The notes under the pieces are model-generated. The model made no database searches, was not told where the DNA came from, and worked only from the letters and a program-made list of their open reading frames with translations. The translations under genes were made by a program, and so were the position numbers. This document shows positions 14,755-22,786 of a stretch of DNA of 64,000 bases, in pieces. The DNA comes from Arthrobacter sp. U41 (GTDB lineage Bacteria > Actinomycetota > Actinomycetes > Actinomycetales > Micrococcaceae): contig NZ_CP015732.1 of assembly GCF_001750145.1 (NCBI RefSeq), positions 2,418,001 to 2,482,000 on the forward strand, given 5' to 3'. Position 1 is the first letter of the stretch, and every line of letters begins with the position of its first letter.

Positions 14755-16984
14755 CAGCGGCACCCCGCGCTTCTCCGAGGCCGCCAACGCCCTGGGCGGA
14801 GAACCCTCTGCCTACCTCCGGCAGCACGCCGGAAACCCCGTGCACTGGCGGCCCTTCGGTGACGAGGCATTCGCCTTCGCCGCCGCTCGCGACGTGCCGG
14901 TCTTCCTCTCGATCGGCTATGCGGCCTGCCACTGGTGCCATGTCATGGCCCGGGAGTCCTTTGAGGACCCTGACACCGCGGAGTTCCTGAACGCCCACTT
15001 CGTCGCCGTGAAGGTCGACCGTGAGGAGCGTCCCGACGTGGACGCCGTGTACATGGCCGCGACGCAGGCGATCAGCGGCGAAGGCGGCTGGCCCATGTCC
15101 CTCTTCCTGTTTCCTGACGGCCGGGCATTCCACGCCGGCACCTACTATCCGCCCCGGCCGCTGCCGGGCAGGCCCTCCTTCCGTCAGGTGCTCGGGGCCG
15201 TGGTCGACGCGTGGCGGGAGCGCCGCGGCGCCCTGGAACAGAACGCCGAATCGCTGGCCCGCGGGCTCGCCGCCTCGCAGCCCGGAGCCGCCGTGCGGCT
15301 GGACGGTGTGCCGGCGCCGATCGACCCGTCATTGCCCGGGGAGGCCGTCAGCGCGCTGGCAGGCTCCGAAGACCCCTCCGGCGGCGGCTTCGGCGCCGCG
15401 CCGAAGTTCCCGCCCTCCGCCGTACTGGAATTCCTGCTCCGGCACGCCGCCGCTGCCTCACGGGCCGTCGAGACCGGAACCCCGGCGCAGGCGCGCGAGC
15501 TGGCGGGCCGGACACTCGCCGCAATGTCCCGCTCGGCCCTCTTCGACCAGCTCGACGGCGGCTTCGCCCGCTACTCCGTGACCCGCGACTGGTCAGTGCC
15601 GCACTTCGAGAAAATGCTCTACGACAACGCCCAGCTGCTGCGCGTCTATGTCCACTGGGTCCGGCTGGGCGGCACATCCGGGTATCCGGCCGCGGAAGCC
15701 GCCGACGTCGCCGGCCGCACCGCGGGCTGGCTGCTCGCATCGCTGGGGCTCGGCACGGACGAAGCCGGCAGCGAGGCGCCCCCGGACAACCCTCCCGGGC
15801 AGCTTCCCGAGGCGCTGGCCTCGTCCCGGGATGCCGACACCGTCGTGGACGGTGTCCATGCCGAGGGCGCCAGCTACCTGTGGACCCCGTCGGCGCTGGA
15901 GGCCGTCCTGGGCCCCGGCGACGGCGCCGCCGTCGCCGGGCTGATGAACGTCCACGCCCGCGGCACTGTCTCCGCGGACGGCTCCCCGCTGCACCCCGGC
16001 CGGGCACTCAGCCCGGCCGAAGCGGAGCTGTGGCAGCGGGTCCGGCCGGTGCTGCTCGCCGCGCGTTCCCGCCGGCCTCAGCCCGCCCGTGACGAGAAGG
16101 TGGTGGCCGGCTGGAACGGGCTGGCCGTCGCCGCCCTGGCCGAAGCCGGCGCCGTGCTCGGGCAGCCCCGGCTGGTTCAGGCGGCGGAACGCATCGCGGG
16201 ATACCTGGAACGGGTGCACTGGCGGGCCGGTGCCGCAGGCGGGCCCGGCACGCTGATCCGGGTCTCCCACCAGGGCGTCGCGCGGGGGATTGGCGGGCTG
16301 CTGGAGGACTACGCCTTCTGCGCCGAGGGCCTGATCGCGCTCTATGCCGTCACGGGCAGGACCCGCTGGTTCCGGCTGGCAGAGGAGATTCTGGCGGCGG
16401 CCTGCGCGCGGTTCACGGCCGGCGGCACGCTCAAGGACACAGCGGGGGAGCCGGAACAGGTCTCCAACGCCCTGGGCGGACGCGCGTCGCTGGAGCTGTT
16501 CGACAATGCCACGCCGAGCGGGGCCGCGGCCTTCGCCGGGGCGCTGCTGTCCTGTTCTGCGCTCACCGGCTCCCCGGAACACCGCTCGCTCGCCGGCAAC
16601 ATCCTCTCGCTGCTGCCCGCTCTGGCCGTCCGCGCCCCCCGGGCGGCCGGCTGGCTGCTCGCGACGGCGCAGGCCGCTCTCGCCGGCCCGGTGGAGGCCG
16701 CCGTCGTCGGGCCGGATACGCCGGATCGGGCAGCACTGCACCGCGAGCTGCTGCTCTCGCCGAGCCCCGGAATGGTGATCGCCCTGCAGGACGACACGGC
16801 TGCGGCCGGCGCCGTGCAGGAGGTCGGAGCGCAGCGCGATGCCCTCAAGGTGCCGCTGCTCCGCGGCCGCGGCGCGGCCGCCGACGGATCACCCCTGGTC
16901 TACCTGTGCCGGGGGATGGTCTGCGGGCTTCCCGTGGGTTCACCCGGCGAGCTGCGGGAACGTCTGGCCGTGATGGCGGAATGA
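14732..16984 (+). CDS. Thioredoxin domain-containing protein (DUF255, YyaL/SSP411 family)
   Basis: 750-aa cytosolic protein. The N-terminal thioredoxin-like domain (about 15-175) carries CHWCHVM with Cys66 and Cys69, and the opening NPVHWRPFG and SIGYAACHW are diagnostic of the family. The rest is an (alpha/alpha)6-barrel-like region similar to N-acylglucosamine 2-epimerases, with HFEKMLYDNAQLLR and DEKVVAGWNGLAV. Biochemical function is not established. The ATG at 14732 lies inside the end of the upstream membrane protein gene, suggesting translational coupling; the open frame extends further upstream but through low-complexity sequence. Confidence 0.88.
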   Translation: MQARETADSGTPRFSEAANALGGEPSAYLRQHAGNPVHWRPFGDEAFAFAAARDVPVFLSIGYAACHWCHVMARESFEDPDTAEFLNAHFVAVKVDREERPDVDAVYMAATQAISGEGGWPMSLFLFPDGRAFHAGTYYPPRPLPGRPSFRQVLGAVVDAWRERRGALEQNAESLARGLAASQPGAAVRLDGVPAPIDPSLPGEAVSALAGSEDPSGGGFGAAPKFPPSAVLEFLLRHAAAASRAVETGTPAQARELAGRTLAAMSRSALFDQLDGGFARYSVTRDWSVPHFEKMLYDNAQLLRVYVHWVRLGGTSGYPAAEAADVAGRTAGWLLASLGLGTDEAGSEAPPDNPPGQLPEALASSRDADTVVDGVHAEGASYLWTPSALEAVLGPGDGAAVAGLMNVHARGTVSADGSPLHPGRALSPAEAELWQRVRPVLLAARSRRPQPARDEKVVAGWNGLAVAALAEAGAVLGQPRLVQAAERIAGYLERVHWRAGAAGGPGTLIRVSHQGVARGIGGLLEDYAFCAEGLIALYAVTGRTRWFRLAEEILAAACARFTAGGTLKDTAGEPEQVSNALGGRASLELFDNATPSGAAAFAGALLSCSALTGSPEHRSLAGNILSLLPALAVRAPRAAGWLLATAQAALAGPVEAAVVGPDTPDRAALHRELLLSPSPGMVIALQDDTAAAGAVQEVGAQRDALKVPLLRGRGAAADGSPLVYLCRGMVCGLPVGSPGELRERLAVMAE

Positions 16985-17075
16985 CTTTTCACGACGGCTT
17001 CGCCGTTGTGGTGTTCGGCTGCGGCGGCGTCCCGGTGGATTCCGGGGTGACCGCCGTCGGGGTGACGCGCGGACG

Positions 17076-17798
17076 TCAGCTCAGGACGGCAATGGCAATC
17101 GCGATGTAGTGCGCGGCGAAGGCAAAGACTGTCAGGGCGTGGAACAGTTCGTGGAAACCGAAGTGTCTGTAGCTGAAGTTCGGCTTCTTCAGCGTGTAGA
17201 AGACGGCTCCGGTGATATAGAGGGCACCGCCAACGCAGATCAGCACGGCGGAGGCGATATTGGCGGCGAAGAAATCCGGCAGGTAGAACAGGGCGCCGCA
17301 GCCCAGGGCGATATAGATCGGCACGTAGAGCCAGCGCGGGGCGTGGGTCCACAGCAGCCGGAACAGCACACCGAGGATGGCGCCGGTCCAGATCACCCAC
17401 AGCAGCAGCTCGGCTTTTGGCCGGTCCAGGAGGGCCCAGGCGAGCGGGGTGTAGCTTCCGGCAATCACCAGCATGATGTTCGTGTGGTCCAGCCGCTTCA
17501 GCACGATCTTGACTCCCGGGGACCAGTTGCCACGGTGGTAGATGGCGCTGATGCCGAACAGCAGGACCCCGGTGAAGGCATAGATGGCGCAGGCAATTTT
17601 CAGGTCCGGCGTCGGGGCCAGAATCACCAGCACCAGGCCCGCGGCCAGCGCCAGCGGGGCGGTCACGGTGTGGATCCAGCCGCGCCACTTCGGCTTGATC
17701 ATCAGGAGTTCCGCCAGCCGTACCGCGGCGTCGTCCATCGGGCCGGACCTGCGGTCCGCAGGCTGCTCCGGATCCGGCTCGGGGCTGTAGCTTTCCAT
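17076..17798 (-). CDS. Hemolysin III / PAQR family membrane protein (TrhA-like)
   Basis: 240-aa protein with seven hydrophobic helices. PAQR-family residues are present: the SAIYHRG His-containing motif near residue 85, LKRLDHTNIMLVIAGSYTP near 105, and the C-terminal HFGFHELFHALTVFAFAAHY with the putative metal-binding His residues. Family members are linked to membrane homeostasis; hemolytic activity should not be assumed. It lies between the DUF255 gene and a cis-prenyl transferase, as in mycobacteria. TAGTAT with a 6-nt gap precedes the ATG, so the mRNA is probably leaderless. Confidence 0.92.
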   Translation of the reverse strand: MESYSPEPDPEQPADRRSGPMDDAAVRLAELLMIKPKWRGWIHTVTAPLALAAGLVLVILAPTPDLKIACAIYAFTGVLLFGISAIYHRGNWSPGVKIVLKRLDHTNIMLVIAGSYTPLAWALLDRPKAELLLWVIWTGAILGVLFRLLWTHAPRWLYVPIYIALGCGALFYLPDFFAANIASAVLICVGGALYITGAVFYTLKKPNFSYRHFGFHELFHALTVFAFAAHYIAIAIAVLS

Positions 17799-17804
17799 GC
17801 CGCC

Positions 17805-17810
17805 ATACTA
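17805..17810 (-). promoter_or_regulatory. Predicted -10 box of the hemolysin III gene (leaderless)
   Basis: TAGTAT, 6 nt, then the ATG at 17798. The divergent prenyl transferase has TAGGAT at 17902-17907. Confidence 0.55.
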
Positions 17811-17939
17811 ATCTACGGTCCAGTAAGTTACCCGCGGGTAGCACGGTTTTATGGGCAAAATCGCACTGCCCTTGCGCCCGGCCTGCCCGGCGCCGGGTAG
17901 CCTAGGATGTGCACAGCAGTCGTACTTCAAGGAAGCCAG

Positions 17940-18713
17940 GTGAATCTCCGGATGGAAATGCCCGGGTTCCTCTATGGCTTCTACGAGCGCAAACTGCAGC
18001 GCTCTCTGGACCCGGAGCGCATCCCCCGGCATATCGGCGTCATGGTGGACGGCAACCGCCGCTGGGCCCGGCAGTTCAACGCCCCGACCAGCCAGGGGCA
18101 CCAGGCCGGCGCCGACAAGATCCACGAGTTCCTCGGCTGGTGCCAGGAACTCGGCGTCAAAGTGGTCACCCTGTACATGCTCTCCACGGACAACATGAAC
18201 CGTTCCGGCGAGGAACTGGACCTGCTGATGGGCATCATCGCCAACACCCTGGACCGGCTGGACGAGGACGCAGAAATTTCGGTCCATGCCATGGGAGCGC
18301 CGGAACTGCTGCCCGACTACCTCGCCGCACGGCTGAACCGGCTCACCTCCCGCACCCCGGCGCGGGAGAAACTCCACGTTAACGTCGCCGTCGGCTATGG
18401 CGGACGCCGCGAGATCGTTGACGCGGTCCGCGAACTGCTGCACGACGCCGTCGCCCGGGGCACGGACATCGGGAAACTGGCCGATGAGCTGAGCGTCGAC
18501 GACATCTCACGCTGCCTCTACACCCGCGGCCAGCCCGATCCGGACCTCGTGATCCGAACGTCCGGGGAGCAGCGCCTCTCCGGCTTCCTGATGTGGCAAA
18601 GCGCGTACAGCGAGTTCTATTTCTGCGAGGCCCTGTGGCCCGCCTTCCGGAAAGTGGACTTCCTCCGGGCCCTGCGCGACTACGCGGGCCGGCAGCGCCG
18701 CTACGGCTCCTGA
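17940..18713 (+). CDS. Isoprenyl transferase (short-chain cis-prenyl transferase, Z-FPP synthase-like)
   Basis: cis-Prenyltransferase of 257 aa that condenses isopentenyl diphosphate with an allylic diphosphate; in mycobacteria the syntenic enzyme makes omega,E,Z-farnesyl diphosphate, a precursor of decaprenyl phosphate. The catalytic motif HIGVMVDGNRRWAR carries the Mg-binding Asp37, and the C-terminal RTSGEQRLSGFLMWQSAYSE is the diphosphate-binding region. The GTG start has AAGGA 6-7 nt upstream; a longer frame upstream lacks a ribosome-binding site. TAGGAT (17902-17907) is a likely -10 box. Long-chain undecaprenyl synthase activity is less likely given the gene context. Confidence 0.9.
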   Translation: MNLRMEMPGFLYGFYERKLQRSLDPERIPRHIGVMVDGNRRWARQFNAPTSQGHQAGADKIHEFLGWCQELGVKVVTLYMLSTDNMNRSGEELDLLMGIIANTLDRLDEDAEISVHAMGAPELLPDYLAARLNRLTSRTPAREKLHVNVAVGYGGRREIVDAVRELLHDAVARGTDIGKLADELSVDDISRCLYTRGQPDPDLVIRTSGEQRLSGFLMWQSAYSEFYFCEALWPAFRKVDFLRALRDYAGRQRRYGS

Positions 18714-18839
18714 CCCGTCACCCGGAGTTCACACGACGGCAACAAGAATCGCCGCAAAATGGGCACCGAAACGTCGCACCCCGGACGTACGTTAATCCCA
18801 TCAGCAGGCAAACCGCCGGCTGATCGGGGAGGCCAGTAC

Positions 18840-18911
18840 ATGGAGCGGAAGTTCGCACCGGGTGTATGGGAGGCCGCGTCCGGCCTCAAGGCCAAGCCGC
18901 CTCACCAATAA
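18840..18911 (+). CDS. 23-aa small ORF upstream of phoH2 (possible PhoAT-like leader protein)
   Basis: ATG at 18840 opens a 24-codon frame, [20 protein letters not shown]... ending PHQ, with a strong ribosome-binding site (GGGAGG, 7-nt spacer). It ends 35 nt before the phoH2 GTG and is in a different frame. In mycobacteria phoH2 is reported to be preceded by a short gene, phoAT, that dampens PhoH2 toxicity; whether this peptide is an equivalent is inference from position only. Strand, start and ribosome-binding site are seen directly. Confidence 0.5.
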   Translation: MERKFAPGVWEAASGLKAKPPHQ

Positions 18912-18946
18912 CAATTCCGGGCATGCGCCCCGGGGCTGGAGTCGAT

Positions 18947-20389
18947 GTGGCTATTTCTGAACAACTGCCCGACGTCGTGACCGACCAGGGACAGAAAGCT
19001 ACCTCTCGCGCCAAGCGAGCCACCTCAACGACCGGTGCAGCCGATAACAGCGCTGCAGCCGGTCCTGCTGTTTCCGGGGAAGGGACAGCAGACATGGAAC
19101 CGGCCCGGAGCTTCGTCATCGACACCTCGGTGCTGCTCTCGGACCCGCGGGCCGTGCTGCGCTTCGCGGAGCACGAAGTGATCCTGCCGATCGTCGTGAT
19201 CACCGAACTCGAAGGCAAAAGGCACGATCCCGAGCTTGGCTATTTCGCCCGCAAGGCGCTCAGGCTCCTCGATGACCTGCGGGTCGAGCATGGCGGGCTG
19301 GACCGTCCCATCCCGCTCGGCCACGACGGCGGAACCCTCATGGTGGAGCTGAACCACATCTCCGCCGAAGTGCTCCCCGCCGGCTTCCGCGGCGGGGACA
19401 ACGACAGCCGGATCCTCGCCGTCGCCAAGAACCTCGCCAACGAGGGCCGGGACGTCACGGTGGTGTCCAAGGACCTCCCGATGCGCGTCAAGGCCTCCGC
19501 CATGGGGCTGCAGGCCGATGAGTACCGCAACGAACTCGTCAAGGACTCGGGCTGGACCGGCGTCGCGGAAATCGACGCGAGCGAGGAGGAAGTCGCCACC
19601 CTGTACGGCCATGAGCCGGTCTTCATCCCGGAAGCAGCCGAGATGCCGACGAACACCGGCCTGGTGCTGCTCTCCCAGCGGGGATCCGCCCTCGGCCGGG
19701 TGGGGGCCGACAAGCAGGTCCGCCTTGTGAAGGGCGACCGCGACGTGTTCGGGCTGCACGGCCGTTCGGCCGAACAGCGGCTGGCGATCGACCTGCTGAT
19801 GGACCCGTCGGTGGGCATTGTGTCCCTCGGCGGGCGCGCCGGCACGGGCAAGTCGGCGCTGGCTCTGTGCGCCGGCCTCGAAGCCGTCCTGGAGCGCCAG
19901 GAGCACCGCAAGGTGATCGTCTTCCGGCCGCTCTACGCCGTCGGCGGCCAGGAACTGGGCTACCTGCCCGGTTCCGAGGCGGAGAAAATGAACCCGTGGG
20001 CGCAGGCCGTTTTCGACACCCTCGGTGCCCTGGTCAGCCAGGCGGTCGTGGAGGAAGTGATGGACCGCGGCATGCTCGAGGTGATGCCGCTGACCCACAT
20101 CCGCGGGCGTTCGCTGCATGACGCGTTTGTGATCGTGGACGAGGCCCAGTCGCTCGAGAAGAACGTGCTGCTGACCGTGATGAGCCGGATCGGGCAGAAC
20201 TCCAAGATCGTCCTGACCCACGACGTCGCCCAGCGCGACAACCTCCGGGTCGGCCGGCACGACGGCGTCGCCGCCGTCGTCGAGACGCTCAAGGGCCACC
20301 CGCTCTTCGGCCACGTCACCCTCACCCGCTCGGAGCGCTCGCCAATCGCTGCGCTTGTTACGGAGCTGCTCGAAGGGGCAGAGATCTAA
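18947..20389 (+). CDS. phoH2: PhoH2 family protein (PIN domain fused to PhoH ATPase)
   Basis: 480-aa protein with two domains. Residues 55-185 form a PIN RNase domain ([12 protein letters not shown] with Asp59, later [10 protein letters not shown] and VTVVSKD acidic residues). The PhoH ATPase follows, with Walker [11 protein letters not shown] near 294-304 and Walker [10 protein letters not shown] near 393. PhoH2 of mycobacteria couples sequence-specific RNA cleavage to helicase activity. The GTG at 18947 has GGAG 5 nt upstream; the open frame continues upstream without a comparable site. Residues 1-50 are disordered. A 23-codon ORF lies just upstream. Confidence 0.93.
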   Translation: MAISEQLPDVVTDQGQKATSRAKRATSTTGAADNSAAAGPAVSGEGTADMEPARSFVIDTSVLLSDPRAVLRFAEHEVILPIVVITELEGKRHDPELGYFARKALRLLDDLRVEHGGLDRPIPLGHDGGTLMVELNHISAEVLPAGFRGGDNDSRILAVAKNLANEGRDVTVVSKDLPMRVKASAMGLQADEYRNELVKDSGWTGVAEIDASEEEVATLYGHEPVFIPEAAEMPTNTGLVLLSQRGSALGRVGADKQVRLVKGDRDVFGLHGRSAEQRLAIDLLMDPSVGIVSLGGRAGTGKSALALCAGLEAVLERQEHRKVIVFRPLYAVGGQELGYLPGSEAEKMNPWAQAVFDTLGALVSQAVVEEVMDRGMLEVMPLTHIRGRSLHDAFVIVDEAQSLEKNVLLTVMSRIGQNSKIVLTHDVAQRDNLRVGRHDGVAAVVETLKGHPLFGHVTLTRSERSPIAALVTELLEGAEI

Positions 20390-20418
20390 GAGCGTCTTCT
20401 CGCGGCCGATTGGCGTTG

Positions 20419-20450
20419 GGGCCGTGGTCGGGTCCGCCGGGCCACGGCCC
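20419..20450 (+). terminator. Hairpin after phoH2, possible terminator
   Basis: GGGCCGTGG (20419-20427) pairs perfectly with CCACGGCCC (20442-20450). Only TT follows, so efficiency is uncertain. The rest of the 220-bp gap to the convergent acetyltransferase gene has a CCACC/GGTGG hairpin near 20570 and repeated TGGTCG/GGCGA motifs but no gene. Confidence 0.5.
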
Positions 20451-20609
20451 TTCGCCGTCGCTTAGACACCTCCCGTCGCTGCGCTGTGGTCGCTGGGCGA
20501 CCTCCGCTTCGCTTTGGTCGGCGATGCGCTCCTTTGCGAAGAACCGTGACCCGGCTTGGTTGCCTGCCCACCATCTTGAAGGTGGCATGCGCGTCCGTTG
20601 ACTTTGTTC

Positions 20610-21254
20610 CTAGATCCCCAGGAATTTGGCTGTGGGTTCGTGGCCTTCGACCTGCAGCTGCCAGTCGGGGCGTTTGAAGGAGGCCGGGGTAAGGCGGACT
20701 TTCCGGGCCTCGTGGACTTTGCCGCCCCAGTTGACGCGGGTGACGCCGTTGAGTTCGTAGCCGAGGGAGCGGGAGACGCCGAGGGACTGCCGGTTCCAGA
20801 GGGCCGCCTCCGACTCCGCGACCTCCGCGCCGAGCCAATCGAAGGCATACAGGGCCACAGCGGCACGCATCTCCTTGCCGAGTCCCCGGCCTTGGACGCT
20901 CCGCGTCAGCCAGGAGCCCGTGCCGACGGTCTTCAGGGTGGCAAAATCCCTGGCCCCGACGTCCTGGCACCCGACGAACCGGCCCTCATGCCAGATGCCC
21001 AGCAGGAGGGTCCATTCCCCGGGGGACATGGTGCCGCGGCACCGCCAGTACCACTGCGCCATGTTGGGGCCGAGCTCCTCTTCCGGGGCCTCCGCCCACG
21101 GTCTGCTGAAGGGGCTGCGTCCGGGTTCGTGGATGCCGCTCAGGGCCGCCTCCACCGCCGCGGGAATCTCCTCGTCGCGGATCGGCCGCAGCACCAGGCG
21201 GGGTGTGGTCAGGGTGAGGCCAAAAGGCGGCCAGTAGCGGGCGGGCTCAGTCAT
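20610..21254 (-). CDS. GNAT family N-acetyltransferase (RimJ/RimL type)
   Basis: 214-aa acetyltransferase of the GNAT superfamily, using acetyl-CoA to acetylate an amine; the substrate is unknown. The opening LTTPRLVLRPIRDEEIPAAVEAA is typical of the RimJ/RimL branch, motif A is seen as VGTGSWLTRSVQGRGLGKEMRAAV (about 122-145), and ALWNRQSLGVSRSLGYELNG is motif B. The ATG is preceded by TAGGCT with a 6-nt gap, so it is probably leaderless and monocistronic. Confidence 0.88.
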   Translation of the reverse strand: MTEPARYWPPFGLTLTTPRLVLRPIRDEEIPAAVEAALSGIHEPGRSPFSRPWAEAPEEELGPNMAQWYWRCRGTMSPGEWTLLLGIWHEGRFVGCQDVGARDFATLKTVGTGSWLTRSVQGRGLGKEMRAAVALYAFDWLGAEVAESEAALWNRQSLGVSRSLGYELNGVTRVNWGGKVHEARKVRLTPASFKRPDWQLQVEGHEPTAKFLGI

Positions 21255-21260
21255 CCGGGA

Positions 21261-21266
21261 AGCCTA
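21261..21266 (-). promoter_or_regulatory. Predicted -10 box of the GNAT gene (leaderless)
   Basis: TAGGCT, 6 nt, then the ATG at 21254. Confidence 0.55.
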
Positions 21267-21302
21267 ACGGTGCGGCCGGAGCCCTGCCGGTCACACACGC
21301 CG

Positions 21303-22130
21303 TCAGCCTGCCGGGAGTTCCCAGCTGATGTGCCGCCGGACATCCGTGAGGTTCATCGACTCGGCGAGGAACAGGTCATCGAGCATGTACTCGTCCACGG
21401 CCAGGATCCGGAGCCAGTGCCCGTACTCCTCGGGTCCGTACCCCTCCTGGCCGTTCTCCAGCCAGCGGCTCGCCACGCAAACGCCCGTGCCGGCGTCGAT
21501 CCTCACCAGGTTGCGGCCCGGCCGGCACAGCGGGGCCCCGGGGTCGAGGGGGCGGTAGCCGGGGTTGGGAACCACCACGGCTTCCAGGGCGGGGCGGCCT
21601 TCGTGCAGCACCTCGATAACGGGGCCCAGCTCCACGGCATTTGAATTGGGGAATTCCAGCGGCACGGGGGCGTTGCCCGCCAGTTCCACCGGGTCCAGCG
21701 CGGCGGCGAAACGGCCGTTGCCGAAGCCGGGCTCGCCGTAGGCTGCCTCGGGGCGGCGCCGGACCAGACCCTGGTCGTCGTAGACCGGGGTGACGAGCTG
21801 GGGCGGCAGCAGCCACGTCTTCCTGGTGGACCCCAGGTAGAACACGTCGCGGGAGTCATTGATGCCGGTGGTGCTGTGCAGGACGAGGCCGTCCGCGGTC
21901 TCCAGCCGCAGCGCCCCCGGACGCCGCAGCCACGCGCGGACCCGGTCCGGAGCAGGTGCTGGTGCAGGGGCGTCAGGATCGACGGCGAGGGGCCGGTCCA
22001 GGTACTCAAAACGCAGGGACTGCCACCTCCACGGCGAGGAACGGCACAGGTTCCGGAAGGCGGCCGCCTCTTCCGCGGGGTCCCCGGGCGTGCGCCGATC
22101 GCGCGGGTTCGAGGTGTCCCATCCGGCCAT
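21303..22130 (-). CDS. Hypothetical protein
   Basis: 275-aa soluble protein of unknown function; no signal peptide, membrane helix or recognised catalytic motif. It begins MAGWDTSNPRD, then a region rich in aromatic residues (SSPWRWQSLRFEYLDRP) and an Ala/Pro linker, and continues with mixed alpha/beta sequence including SRDVFYLGSTRKTWLLP. Start choice: a GTG two codons upstream (22136) is possible, but TACACT sits exactly 6 nt before the ATG at 22130, matching the leaderless pattern of its neighbours. It is divergent from the prepilin peptidase gene. Coding is supported by uninterrupted GC-rich codon use. Confidence 0.75.
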   Translation of the reverse strand: MAGWDTSNPRDRRTPGDPAEEAAAFRNLCRSSPWRWQSLRFEYLDRPLAVDPDAPAPAPAPDRVRAWLRRPGALRLETADGLVLHSTTGINDSRDVFYLGSTRKTWLLPPQLVTPVYDDQGLVRRRPEAAYGEPGFGNGRFAAALDPVELAGNAPVPLEFPNSNAVELGPVIEVLHEGRPALEAVVVPNPGYRPLDPGAPLCRPGRNLVRIDAGTGVCVASRWLENGQEGYGPEEYGHWLRILAVDEYMLDDLFLAESMNLTDVRRHISWELPAG

Positions 22131-22136
22131 ATCCAC

Positions 22137-22142
22137 AGTGTA
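22137..22142 (-). promoter_or_regulatory. Predicted -10 box of the hypothetical gene (leaderless)
   Basis: TACACT, 6 nt, then the ATG at 22130. This spacing decides between the GTG and ATG starts. Confidence 0.5.
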
Positions 22143-22176
22143 CGCGCGGGCCGGCCCGGGCAGCCGGAAATTCCAG

Positions 22177-22182
22177 TAGCAT
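22177..22182 (+). promoter_or_regulatory. Predicted -10 box of the prepilin peptidase gene (leaderless)
   Basis: TAGCAT, 6 nt, then the GTG at 22189. Confidence 0.55.
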
Positions 22183-22188
22183 CCGAGG

Positions 22189-22752
22189 GTGATCCAACGA
22201 CTCGGCGAACTCGGCGAAGCGACCCCGCTGGCCTTCTGGCTGGTGCTCCTGGCGTGCGCCTACTTCGCGGTGGTGGCCGTCCGGCTGACGGTCATCGACG
22301 TCCAGCACCATCTCCTGCCGAACCGGATTGTTTTTCCGTCCTACGCCGTTGCCGGGGTCCTGTTGCTGGGTGCAGTGGCGGTCCACGCGGCAACCGGTGC
22401 CCCCGCCTCGGCGGCTGCGCCCGACGGCGGAGCCGGACTCTTCGGGGTGCCCGGACTGCGCGTTGTGGCCGGGGGAGCGGTGTTATGGCTTTTCTACTTC
22501 CTGCTGCGGGCCGTTTATCCGCCGGGGATGGGTTTTGGCGACGTCAAGCTCGCAGGCGTGCTCGGCATGTACCTTGGCTTCCTCGGCTGGCCGCACGTCT
22601 TTGCCGGAACCTTCGCCGCCTTCCTCTTCGGCGGGCTGTGGAGCGTGGTCCTGCTGCTTTCGCGGCGCGGCAGCCTGAAATCGAGCATCCCGTTCGGGCC
22701 GTTTATGCTCGCCGGAACCGCAGCCGCCATGGTGTTACTCCCGGCGTCGTGA
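22189..22752 (+). CDS. A24 family (prepilin-type) peptidase
   Basis: 187-aa membrane protease. It has the two catalytic aspartates of A24 peptidases: Asp37 in TVIDVQHHLLPN and Asp118 in the GxGD motif GMGFGDVKLAG. About six hydrophobic helices are seen. It lacks the N-terminal methyltransferase domain and zinc cysteines of full-length PilD, like the short CpaA/TadV-type peptidases. No pilin or Tad genes are nearby, so it may act on pilins encoded elsewhere. The GTG start is preceded by TAGCAT at 6 nt. A strong terminator overlaps its stop. Confidence 0.88.
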   Translation: MIQRLGELGEATPLAFWLVLLACAYFAVVAVRLTVIDVQHHLLPNRIVFPSYAVAGVLLLGAVAVHAATGAPASAAAPDGGAGLFGVPGLRVVAGGAVLWLFYFLLRAVYPPGMGFGDVKLAGVLGMYLGFLGWPHVFAGTFAAFLFGGLWSVVLLLSRRGSLKSSIPFGPFMLAGTAAAMVLLPAS

Positions 22753-22780
22753 GGCCCGGGCGCGCTCTCCCGGGCCTTTT
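22752..22780 (+). terminator. Rho-independent terminator of the prepilin peptidase gene
   Basis: A 9-bp stem AGGCCCGGG/CCCGGGCCT (22752-22760 with 22769-22777) runs into TTTT at 22777-22780. It begins on the last base of the stop codon. The IS target site starts 3 bp later. Confidence 0.85.
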
Positions 22781-22786
22781 GGCTAG

